Both the position numbers and the translations under genes were made by a program. The notes beneath the pieces are model-generated. The model did not search any database, was not told the DNA's origin, and was given only the letters and a program-made list of their open reading frames with translations. A stretch of DNA of 59,475 bases from Pseudoalteromonas sp. G4. GTDB lineage: Bacteria; Pseudomonadota; Gammaproteobacteria; Enterobacterales; Alteromonadaceae. Below are positions 1 through 6,216 of this stretch, in pieces; within the stretch, counting starts at the first letter, position 1; every line of letters begins with the position of its first letter. The DNA lies in the NCBI RefSeq assembly GCF_028875915.1, contig NZ_JAPEHW010000017.1, positions 1-59,475 of the forward strand, in the 5' to 3' direction.

Positions 1-410
1 CCTGTCTCGCATTATCAATTCAAAGTTCATTTTCGGGTTTGATAAAAGCGGGAGGTAATCTCAGCAATATCCTTCAATGTCGCAATTGAGCGAGGAACAG
101 CCGTTCACAATTATGATTTCAAAAGATCATACCTATGTTAACTTTTGATTTCGTTGAATACCTGAAAAGTATGTGTATTTGCACAGGTATAATAGCTAAC
201 CAATCAAAAATGTGATTTTACTTCCTATTAAATAAATTTATTAATTCTCGCTTTACCTAGCCCATAAAATTCAACTTATTGATTAATAATTAGATTTTTA
301 AAGCTATTTCGTATTTAATAGGACACAACTGAGGGCTCGTTAAGACAGGTCTCGCTTTCTTTTCGAAAATTAAATATGTCAGCGCCCTTTAAAATTTAAT
401 TTATTAATAT
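1..410. other. AT-rich stretch without recognised gene
   Basis: No open frame with a credible start and ribosome binding site was found here on either strand. The stretch is AT-rich and precedes the first recognisable cassette. It may be the non-coding part of an earlier integron cassette, but I see no clear attC site in it. Confidence 0.4.
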
Positions 411-498
411 TAATCAATTGCTTATTATTATTTTTTATCAAATTTTAGGTGATGTCTGAAAATTACATATCCGGCATTCTCGATAATAAGCGTTATAA
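411..498 (+). repeat. possible attC site (upstream boundary of first cassette)
   Basis: The right end carries a GTT core (GTTATAA, 492-498) preceded by GATAATAAGC (482-491). This pairs with GCTTATTATT at 420-429, giving the outer stem expected of an attC site. The left core is poor. The site sits directly before the start codon of the first cassette gene, as expected. This is the weakest of the attC calls. Confidence 0.35.
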
Positions 499-504
499 GG
501 CACT

Positions 505-843
505 ATGAGTTCAGCATTAATCGCAACTGTATTGCTTGCATCAATTAACACTCCAGACTATGAAGTATCAGCTTGTGACAAGTCTAAGTTTTCTGTTAAT
601 CATGCTGTTGCCGCCAAGTGGCCATTGATTGAAGATCATCTTCGCTTAGATAGTGGGTATGTAAAAATAGAAGCAATAGTAAACTCTGCAGGCTTTGTAA
701 CTTCACAAAAAATAGTAGATACAAAACCTCGGCGCGTATTTGACCGCTCAGCTAAAAAAGCTATGAAGCAGTGGTCATTCTCGGAGAGTAGCAAAGAAGA
801 AAGATGCTTTAATGTTGTTTTTAAATTTAAACTGGTGCGTTAA
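505..843 (+). CDS. small exported TonB C-terminal-domain-like protein (cassette gene)
   Basis: A 112-residue protein. Residues 1 to about 22 look like a short signal peptide. The rest matches the TonB C-terminal pattern: a helix-strand region followed by 'VKIEAIVNSAGFV', then 'KIVDTKPRRVFDRSAKKA' and 'KQWSF', as in the energy-transducing or periplasmic TonB_C fold. It lacks the N-terminal membrane anchor and proline-rich spacer of real TonB, so it is probably a stand-alone periplasmic domain. Two cysteines (24 and 101 by eye) could form a disulfide. The ATG follows AAGG four bases upstream and lies seven bases after the preceding GTT core. The attC at 847-947 follows the stop. Function is inferred only from the fold. 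Confidence 0.65.
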   Translation: MSSALIATVLLASINTPDYEVSACDKSKFSVNHAVAAKWPLIEDHLRLDSGYVKIEAIVNSAGFVTSQKIVDTKPRRVFDRSAKKAMKQWSFSESSKEERCFNVVFKFKLVR

Positions 844-846
844 AGT

Positions 847-947
847 ACCTAATAACAAGCTAATAAGTAAGGACTAAAAACAGTTTGCTGTTTTCGTTCC
901 TCAACATTTTAGCAAACAATTTTTAGCCCATTATTTGGGCGTTAGGT
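847..947 (+). repeat. attC site 1
   Basis: The left core region (ACCTAATAAC, 847-856) resembles RYYYAAC with an insertion. The right core is GTTAGGT at 941-947, a full match to GTTRRRY. Inside, GTTTGCTG pairs with TAGCAAAC. It begins three bases after the stop of the upstream gene, the usual cassette layout. Confidence 0.7.
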
Positions 948-963
948 CTCTAGAGTATTTCTC

Positions 964-1479
964 ATGCAGTTGATTATAAAAATAATTTCAATTTTACTGT
1001 TCCTTCAAGTTTTTAACGTTAATGGAGCTGACGTGGAACCAGAATCAAAATATATAGAATTGTCTACTGATACTTGGGGTTTAACTTTACCAGAATCATG
1101 GAAGCCCGAAGTTATTAAAGGTGGAGTCAGAGTTGATTCAGAGGATGAAGTATTTTCAATTTATGTATCCACATATAATGTTGATACTCCTACAGATGGC
1201 TGGGCACAAAGGGGTATCGAAATAGTTAAAGATTCTAAACATTCAGATCCTGGGAATAATTTTAAATATATGCAAGAAACGGTAGATTTGGATTCAAATA
1301 TTCAATCTTTTACTCTTGATGCATATGACAAAAAGAACAGCTTTCGAATCTATACACAGCACTTTCGAATAGGGAATAAACTTGTTACTTTTTCAATCCA
1401 TGATTATTGGTGCCAGTCTTATAAGAAATCTGTTAACTTTACAGAAGATCTAGTAAAAGGGTTTAAAATCAAGACCTAA
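964..1479 (+). CDS. hypothetical exported protein (cassette gene)
   Basis: A 171-residue protein with an N-terminal signal peptide (residues 1 to about 21, ending near 'VNGA'). The mature part starts with 'YIELSTDTWGLTLPESW', a pattern seen in small secreted domains with a PsbP-like or DUF-type beta fold, but I cannot name the family. It has one cysteine and no visible catalytic motif. The stop codon overlaps the left core of the next attC (1474), so the gene is tightly packed inside a cassette. The ribosome binding site is weak (TAGAG). Its function is unknown. Confidence 0.65.
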   Translation: MQLIIKIISILLFLQVFNVNGADVEPESKYIELSTDTWGLTLPESWKPEVIKGGVRVDSEDEVFSIYVSTYNVDTPTDGWAQRGIEIVKDSKHSDPGNNFKYMQETVDLDSNIQSFTLDAYDKKNSFRIYTQHFRIGNKLVTFSIHDYWCQSYKKSVNFTEDLVKGFKIKT

Positions 1480-1576
1480 CAAATTAATTAAACAATGGAC
1501 GCAAAACAGTAGGCTTGCGCTCCTTCGTCGCTTATCTTAGCCTACTATTTTTTCGCCGTTTATTAAGGCGTTACGA
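1474..1576 (+). repeat. attC site 2 (twin of attC site 3)
   Basis: The left core is ACCTAAC (1474-1480) and the right core GTTACGA (1570-1576). The central inverted repeat is AGTAGGCT with AGCCTACT. It is almost base-for-base identical to the site at 2284-2385, with two substitutions and a one-base length change across about 95 bases. High similarity between attC sites of one array is typical of sedentary chromosomal integrons. Confidence 0.85.
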
Positions 1577-1658
1577 ATGACAGTTGTTGGCACAAAGCGG
1601 AAGTAACCCTCTGAATTTCATTATGTATCTGACAGTAATGAGCGAAAAACGGTCATTC
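1571..1658 (+). repeat. 88-bp dispersed repeat with inverted ends, copy 1
   Basis: It starts in the right core of attC site 2 and ends near 1658. The ends form an imperfect inverted repeat, GAATGACAGTT against AACGGTCATTC (one mismatch in 11). A second nearly full copy lies at 3765-3852 and a left-end piece at 6092-6112. No coding capacity is visible. Confidence 0.7.
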
Positions 1659-1885
1659 AAAATTGCATTTCTATTTCGTCAAAGTATATTGCTACCATAG
1701 TTAGGAAAACGAGCCAATCGCTCGTTTTTGTCCTGAAACAAAAGCGAGAACTATTGTATTTTAGTAGTAATGGCAATTAGTTAAGAAGTTTGCTACAAAT
1801 GAGTCATTCAGAAAAACGAGCGACGCTGTGGTAGAAAAACGCGCGATTAACTCGCTATAAACATGTTATGTAACAAAGGAAAACC
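1659..1885. other. non-coding leader of cassette 3
   Basis: About 230 bases precede the GTG start at 1886. The stretch holds a terminator-like hairpin (AAAACGAG 1706-1713, CTCGTTTT 1721-1728, followed by T residues) and scattered copies of an AAAACGAGCG-type word. No open frame is supported. Confidence 0.4.
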
Positions 1886-2278
1886 GTGCCTAAACGAATT
1901 ATTTTTTTAGCCTTATTAATATTAGCTTTTAATTGCTCAGCTAACCAAGAAGCTGAAAAATGGTGTACAACTAAATTTAATATACTGAAGCAATATGTAG
2001 CTATGCCTCTTGATGATTTAAAGAAACTTAAGGACTCTCTTGAAGAAATAAAATCAGTGAAAGGAATGAGTGTATTGCTACAAGGTGACTTTGTTCAGAT
2101 AATCAAAATGACCCAAGAACATCAAGAAATCTCATACGAAGAGGCAGAGGAAAAAACTCTAAACTTTTTCAAAGCTATGGAATTAAAAAATATTGAACGT
2201 GCTATTTATATGTATTCAATGAAATCTGAAGATGACTGGGCTAATGCATTTCAATCATGTGTTAAAGCTAATGGGTAA
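1886..2278 (+). CDS. hypothetical exported protein (cassette gene)
   Basis: A 130-residue protein beginning with GTG, five bases after a good AAGGA. Residues 1-19 form a hydrophobic signal peptide ending near 'CSANQ'. The mature protein is lysine- and glutamate-rich and probably all-helical, with two cysteines (near residues 27 and 125) placed at either end. I do not recognise the family. The gene sits in a cassette bounded by the twin attC sites and has a long non-coding leader that includes the 88-bp repeat. Confidence 0.6.
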   Translation: MPKRIIFLALLILAFNCSANQEAEKWCTTKFNILKQYVAMPLDDLKKLKDSLEEIKSVKGMSVLLQGDFVQIIKMTQEHQEISYEEAEEKTLNFFKAMELKNIERAIYMYSMKSEDDWANAFQSCVKANG

Positions 2279-2283
2279 TTGTT

Positions 2284-2385
2284 ACATAACAAATTAATTA
2301 AACATTGGACGCAAAACAGTAGGCTTGCGCTCCTTCGTCGCTTATTTTAGCCTACTATTTTTCGCCGTTTATTAAGGCGTTAACT
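2284..2385 (+). repeat. attC site 3 (twin of attC site 2)
   Basis: The left core is ACATAAC (2284-2290) and the right core GTTAACT (2379-2385). The interior is nearly identical to attC site 2. It begins five bases after the stop at 2278 and ends eight bases before the next start codon at 2393. Confidence 0.85.
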
Positions 2386-2392
2386 CCTAATC

Positions 2393-2938
2393 ATGAATCT
2401 ACTTCCAGTCAGCGAAAATATCTTCACACTTGATTCATTTCTTTCTAGTAAAGAATGTGAAGAATTTATCGTGCAGGCGGAAAAAGATGGGTTCCGTTCT
2501 GCTGATGTAGACACTGGAAATGGACGATCTCATTTAACTCACATTAGAAATAATGAACGAGTAGATTGGGTTTCTGAAAATCTGGCTGAGGAATGGTGGA
2601 ATAAACTACCCCATCATCTTCTTCCAGAAATCGAGGGTAGAAAGGCTATTGGTCTATCCCCACGGTTTCGCTTCTACCGCTACACACCTGGCCAGAAGTT
2701 CAATATGCACAAAGATGGGAGGCAGGATGTTTCCGGAAATACTACGATGATGACCCTTTTAGTCTACTTGAACGAAGGCTATGAAGGTGGCAGCACCAAG
2801 TTCCGGCAAGATGATGTGGAGATCCATGCTGTTACGGGTCAAGCACTCATCTTTGAACACCACCTTTGGCATCAGGGCTCTAAGATAGAGTCCGGTAGTA
2901 AGTATGTGCTTCGTACTGATATAGTCTTCCAGAGTTAA
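2393..2938 (+). CDS. 2-oxoglutarate/Fe(II)-dependent oxygenase, prolyl 4-hydroxylase-like (cassette gene)
   Basis: A 181-residue single-domain oxygenase. The facial triad is visible: His106 and Asp108 in 'MHKDG', His160 in 'LWHQGS', with Arg174 in 'VLRTD' as the expected 2-oxoglutarate carboxylate ligand. The surrounding pattern 'FYRYTPGQKFNMHKDG' and 'LLVYLNEGYEGGSTKF' is that of the 2OG-FeII_Oxy_3 / P4Hc family. The family hydroxylates proline or other side chains, or small molecules; the substrate here cannot be told. It lacks a signal peptide, so it acts in the cytoplasm. The stop overlaps the left core of attC site 4, which makes this a complete cassette with an enzyme as cargo. Confidence 0.85.
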   Translation: MNLLPVSENIFTLDSFLSSKECEEFIVQAEKDGFRSADVDTGNGRSHLTHIRNNERVDWVSENLAEEWWNKLPHHLLPEIEGRKAIGLSPRFRFYRYTPGQKFNMHKDGRQDVSGNTTMMTLLVYLNEGYEGGSTKFRQDDVEIHAVTGQALIFEHHLWHQGSKIESGSKYVLRTDIVFQS

Positions 2939-3050
2939 CAAGGCTATTCACCGGAACAGCAGTCCTTCGTTGCAATTTATGCACTTCGCTGCCGCTCCAT
3001 TAACATAAATTACAACTACAGCTCGCTGTCCACTGATAGCGGCGTTAAAT
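2933..3050 (+). repeat. attC site 4
   Basis: The left core is AGTTAAC (2933-2939) and the right core GTTAAAT (3044-3050), a full match to GTTRRRY. At 118 bases it is long, like the Vibrio repeat class, and its sequence differs from the twin sites 2 and 3. The 2OG oxygenase stop codon lies inside its left core. Confidence 0.75.
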
Positions 3051-3071
3051 ATAATCTTTAAGTTAGTGAGT

Positions 3072-3674
3072 ATGTCAAACCAAATAAGAACACAAACTTA
3101 TCCTGAATCTTGTATTTTTGAAAAAATCTTATTAAAAATACAAGAAGATCACTCTAGTGCTTATTTATTTATTTCAAATGAAATTAATAACTTATATCAA
3201 GATCACTTTTACTATTGGAAGATAGTGAGCTCGATTAGAATCGCTATTGACTGCGAGTTACTTCCAAATGAATTTAGTGGAAACCTAATGAAACTTGAAT
3301 CCGCATTCAAGAGTATTGCTCTTAGAGAGGTGGTCGGTAATTGGACTGGTCAGGAAGAAAGCGGAATCAATCTAAAGTTAGGGGTTAACGCAGATAAAAG
3401 TGCTGTACTGGTCCGCTATTGGAATGAGGTGGTTGATGACGAAAATGAATTAATCTATCAAGAATATGATTCATTTGGTGAAGGCTATCAAGAAACTAAC
3501 GATTTAATTATTTATAATTTTTTCAATGAACAAAAAGTAACTCATATTAAACTTGTACTGCATCTAAACATAGCATACAAAAAAAATGCATCGGGTTGCT
3601 TGTACTTTTTTCAGGAAAAAAGTTTAGTTCTTTGTCGTAGAGTGTCATTTGAACGTTGTAATGATAATACTTAG
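3072..3674 (+). CDS. hypothetical protein (cassette gene)
   Basis: A 200-residue protein from the ATG at 3072; an in-frame GTG at 3066 would add two residues. It has no signal peptide or membrane segment. The first part is helical, the middle is acidic ('VVDDENELIYQEYDSFGEGYQE'-like region, residues about 120-140), and three cysteines cluster near the C-terminus. I do not recognise a family. It lies between attC site 4 and a shorter attC-like palindrome, so it is probably another cassette gene. Codon use is very AT-rich, like the neighbouring cassette genes. Confidence 0.55.
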   Translation: MSNQIRTQTYPESCIFEKILLKIQEDHSSAYLFISNEINNLYQDHFYYWKIVSSIRIAIDCELLPNEFSGNLMKLESAFKSIALREVVGNWTGQEESGINLKLGVNADKSAVLVRYWNEVVDDENELIYQEYDSFGEGYQETNDLIIYNFFNEQKVTHIKLVLHLNIAYKKNASGCLYFFQEKSLVLCRRVSFERCNDNT

Positions 3675-3703
3675 CAAGTGGTTAAATATAGAGAGTGAAT
3701 GAG

Positions 3704-3770
3704 ATGACGCTTTTTGCAAATAACCATAATAAACTCGCCTTTGTAATTTTCTATTTGCAAAGCGTTACGA
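3704..3770 (+). repeat. attC site 5 (short form)
   Basis: The left arm ACGCTTTTTGCAAATA (3707-3722) pairs with CTATTTGCAAAGCGT (3751-3765), apart from a two-base bulge. The right core is GTTACGA (3764-3770), the same as in attC site 2, and it too runs straight into the 88-bp repeat. The short length and weak left core make it less certain. Confidence 0.55.
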
Positions 3771-3852
3771 ATGACAGTTGTTGGCACAAAGCGGAAGTAA
3801 CCCTCTGAATTTAATTATGTATCCGGCAGTAATGAGTGGTCAACGGTCATTC
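3765..3852 (+). repeat. 88-bp dispersed repeat with inverted ends, copy 2
   Basis: Nearly the same as 1571-1658: the first 50 bases differ at one position, and the second half differs at several. It again begins exactly at a GTTACGA core and ends with AACGGTCATTCAG. Confidence 0.7.
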
Positions 3853-4019
3853 AGGTTTTTAAAATTAATTGATATCTTGTAAGCTACTTTAGGTTCTTTA
3901 CGCTGCGCTTAATATCGTTATGACAGGTGTAGAATGTCTCTGGGTTATTACACATATGGATATATAACATTCTGATTTTAAATACTAATAATTTACAGAG
4001 AAATAATAACTATAAGTAT

Positions 4020-4036
4020 GATGCCTTTGGCAATGC
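4020..4036 (+). repeat. Rhs core boundary sequence, copy 1
   Basis: GATGCCTTTGGCAATGC encodes Asp-Ala-Phe-Gly-Asn-Ala, the conserved end of the Rhs/YD-repeat core. The open frame around it (from about 4005) reads NNYKYDAFGNALGN. The same 17 bases recur at 6057-6073 after the immunity gene. Confidence 0.8.
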
Positions 4037-4052
4037 GCTGGGGAATAGTATT

Positions 4053-5222
4053 GTGCAGGGGCTGGCGAGTCAGCCTAAGTCCAAAAAGCCGAGAATAGAC
4101 CCTGATACAGGTAAATCATCTCCTTTATTGGATCCGAATGCTTGGTCACTTGAAAAGGCATTTGAGGAATATAAAAGTCAGCCAGACGCGCTTCAAAATG
4201 AAGAACCAAGCGGTTGGGTAAATAAAGAGTTAATAAGAAAAGAGTTGGGCTTATTTTTTGCCGATATTACTGACTTAAACTTCAACCTCGACGATTCAAT
4301 TGTAAATAAGGCCTTACCATTCTCGGATAATCCTAGTAGTAATTTGTTAGGAGGGTTCTTGCCTTCAACAGCTGATAACCCTCAGGGGTTGCCTGAGAAT
4401 ACTAGGAATATGATAGACTTTTATGCTTCCAACCCATTACTTAGCATTGAAGATGGGTTTGATGTCAACTCACTTAGTCATTATGAAAAGCTTCATTATG
4501 AGTTTGCTAAAGAAAGATTTATGGCATCTTCTTCCGAGCCTCAGCTGGTTGGGGCTAATTTAGAGTATGAAGCACGGTTAGCAAAAACTAAGGAATACTT
4601 TTCTGGCACAAATAATAGCCCTTGGCACCTGCCTGTATCACGCGGGTTAAATGATGGCTTGATGGGAGTTGCACTTTGGAATCGTCCTCTGCAATTAACA
4701 AGAGCTTATGCGGGTTACCAAGCTGCGGATATCGCGGGGGCGGCATATCAAAATAGAGAGCAGATAGCTCAAATATACTCTGAAGCGAAGCAAAATGGCG
4801 GTATGACACTGGCTGTTGGTGTAACGCCGAGTTTTGATCTGAAGTATATACAAGGTGCTGGGGCGCTAGGAGTGTGGGGTTCTTTGAATTTTAACACTTT
4901 AGAGTTTAATAGTAACTTCTATTATAGCCATGAGTCAGGAGGAGCTGTAAAAATGCCTCTTCCCAGTGTAGATCTTTTGTCTATGGAGGCGACGGTGTAC
5001 ACATCTTTTGATCATGATACAGCCTTGAATGGTTATTTTGATGTATATGGAGCTGGTTATAACAACTGGGATACCACAATAGTAAAACCTCGTGGTGCAA
5101 CTTTTAATGGATATCAAGTAACAAAAAGCCTTTGGTCTAAATCCCCAGTAAATGTAAAACATGATCCCAGCATCTATATGAGAAGTGGATGGGGCACAAC
5201 ATTTGGTTTATTAGGTAATTAG
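4053..5222 (+). CDS. displaced Rhs C-terminal tip, candidate polymorphic toxin
   Basis: The open frame starts after a TAG at 3930-3932 and has no ATG. The first usable start is GTG at 4053, but the residues before it (encoded from about 4005, YKYDAFGNALGNSIVQG) are the conserved junction of an Rhs repeat protein. This is therefore a promoterless, headless RhsCT tip rather than a normal gene. The 389 residues after the GTG are variable: a charged N-terminal part, then a glycine- and alanine-rich part (about 210-270) and a hydrophobic, aromatic C-terminus. I recognise no toxin family. Rhs tips are delivered by type VI or other systems once fused to a full Rhs core. The candidate immunity gene follows three bases after the stop. 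Confidence 0.75.
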   Translation: MQGLASQPKSKKPRIDPDTGKSSPLLDPNAWSLEKAFEEYKSQPDALQNEEPSGWVNKELIRKELGLFFADITDLNFNLDDSIVNKALPFSDNPSSNLLGGFLPSTADNPQGLPENTRNMIDFYASNPLLSIEDGFDVNSLSHYEKLHYEFAKERFMASSSEPQLVGANLEYEARLAKTKEYFSGTNNSPWHLPVSRGLNDGLMGVALWNRPLQLTRAYAGYQAADIAGAAYQNREQIAQIYSEAKQNGGMTLAVGVTPSFDLKYIQGAGALGVWGSLNFNTLEFNSNFYYSHESGGAVKMPLPSVDLLSMEATVYTSFDHDTALNGYFDVYGAGYNNWDTTIVKPRGATFNGYQVTKSLWSKSPVNVKHDPSIYMRSGWGTTFGLLGN

Positions 5223-5225
5223 GCT

Positions 5226-6023
5226 ATGAGAAAAAGAAAGTTACAAATCAGCATCGTTTCATGTTTTAGTGTAGTTTTAGTCATGAGTGCTTTAGTATCT
5301 CTTTTTTTCGGAGAGGACAATAGCCATAAAATCAATGCACTATTAGACTTAAAACCTAATAGTTCATATAAGCTTGCTCCAGAAAAATTAGGAGAGCACT
5401 TTTCGATAACGCCAATTGGTGATCTAGGAAGTTTTCAACAGTGCCTCAAAAGTTACAAGCCAGTAACTTGGCGAAACTCAGATGGAGAAGAAGGGAGTAA
5501 TATTGAGCTTTTGATTGACAATAAATATTTATTAAAGGCTGCTCTCAGTGGTAGAGAAGTATACGCTTTCACACTTTTTATTCTGCAAGGTGACTCGTCT
5601 AGTAACCGAGAAAGAGTTGGATACTACTCATTAAATTGTAATATTGATCTGCTTAATACTTGGTCCGAACGGTCCGAACTTAGTGAGATAGAAGCGCTAA
5701 ATGATAGCTCTTACTTTAAAGAAATCTATATCAGCAATGATAATTTGACGCTACCAGTCACAAACGGAAAGCTAGGTCGCTTCTATTCATGTATGAAAAG
5801 CTATGAACCGTTTGGATATGAAGAGACTGTTGCTGAAGAGGGGTTGATTAAACTGAACCTCGATGGGGGCTCAGAACTTCAAGGCGGCCATATTTTAAAT
5901 CTAGGTATTAAAGGTGATAAAGCTGTTAGTGTACTGATTGAGAAGTATGGTTACAGAGATAGAACTGAGTCAGTGAGTAAAAGCTACAAGATCGACTGTG
6001 ACTTAGACTTGCTTGATAGTTAA
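5226..6023 (+). CDS. candidate immunity protein for the Rhs tip, internally duplicated
   Basis: A 265-residue protein whose ATG lies three bases after the toxin stop. Residues 8-29 form a signal anchor or signal peptide, so the protein is predicted to face the periplasm. Two tandem repeats follow, about 52-144 and 168-264. They are aligned by 'QCLKSYKP' with 'SCMKSYEP' and by 'LNCNIDLL' with 'IDCDLDLL'. Each repeat has two cysteines (73 and 138; 189 and 258) at matching places, consistent with one disulfide per domain. No named family was recognised. Immunity is inferred from position and spacing. A periplasmic immunity protein would imply a toxin that acts in the periplasm or at the inner membrane. 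Confidence 0.7.
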   Translation: MRKRKLQISIVSCFSVVLVMSALVSLFFGEDNSHKINALLDLKPNSSYKLAPEKLGEHFSITPIGDLGSFQQCLKSYKPVTWRNSDGEEGSNIELLIDNKYLLKAALSGREVYAFTLFILQGDSSSNRERVGYYSLNCNIDLLNTWSERSELSEIEALNDSSYFKEIYISNDNLTLPVTNGKLGRFYSCMKSYEPFGYEETVAEEGLIKLNLDGGSELQGGHILNLGIKGDKAVSVLIEKYGYRDRTESVSKSYKIDCDLDLLDS

Positions 6024-6032
6024 CTAACTCAA

Positions 6033-6059
6033 ATCGGCTAGTTATCTAGACTAGCCGAT
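6033..6059 (+). terminator. hairpin after the immunity gene
   Basis: A perfect 9-bp stem, ATCGGCTAG (6033-6041) with CTAGCCGAT (6051-6059), begins ten bases after the stop codon. It has no T-run, so termination is uncertain. The right arm runs into the second Rhs core copy. Confidence 0.4.
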
Positions 6060-6090
6060 GCCTTTGGCAATGCAATAGGTTTAGAGTTAG
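6057..6090 (+). pseudogene. remnant of a second displaced Rhs tip
   Basis: The 17-base Rhs core sequence recurs at 6057-6073, and the frame reads on as DAFGNAIGLEL. The similarity is then cut off by a piece of the dispersed repeat at 6092. This looks like the start of another RhsCT tip whose body has been lost. Confidence 0.6.
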
Positions 6091-6091
6091 C

Positions 6092-6112
6092 ACGAATGAC
6101 AGTTGTTGGCAC
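6092..6112 (+). repeat. left-end fragment of the 88-bp dispersed repeat
   Basis: The 21 bases match the left end of the repeats at 1571 and 3765 (ACGAATGACAGTTGTTGGCA and one more base), after which the similarity stops. Confidence 0.6.
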
Positions 6113-6187
6113 TTAACGGCTATTGAATACCCTACTTTACTCACTTTTAAATCACACCCAGTAGTGATTAAAGTGAAGTAAATTAAT

Positions 6188-6216
6188 AAAGGGTCAGTAA
6201 TACTGACCCTTTTTTT
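6188..6216 (+). terminator. intrinsic terminator between Rhs module and fumC
   Basis: The stem AAAGGGTCAGT with ACTGACCCTTT is followed by a run of T on the plus strand. It would stop plus-strand reading from the Rhs region. In the other direction it lies right at the fumC stop and may also serve fumC, although its T-run is shorter there. Confidence 0.8.

Noticed and set aside
4588..5162. Minus-strand open frames inside the Rhs tip
   Set aside because: They are shadows of the plus-strand tip: no binding site and no domain pattern.
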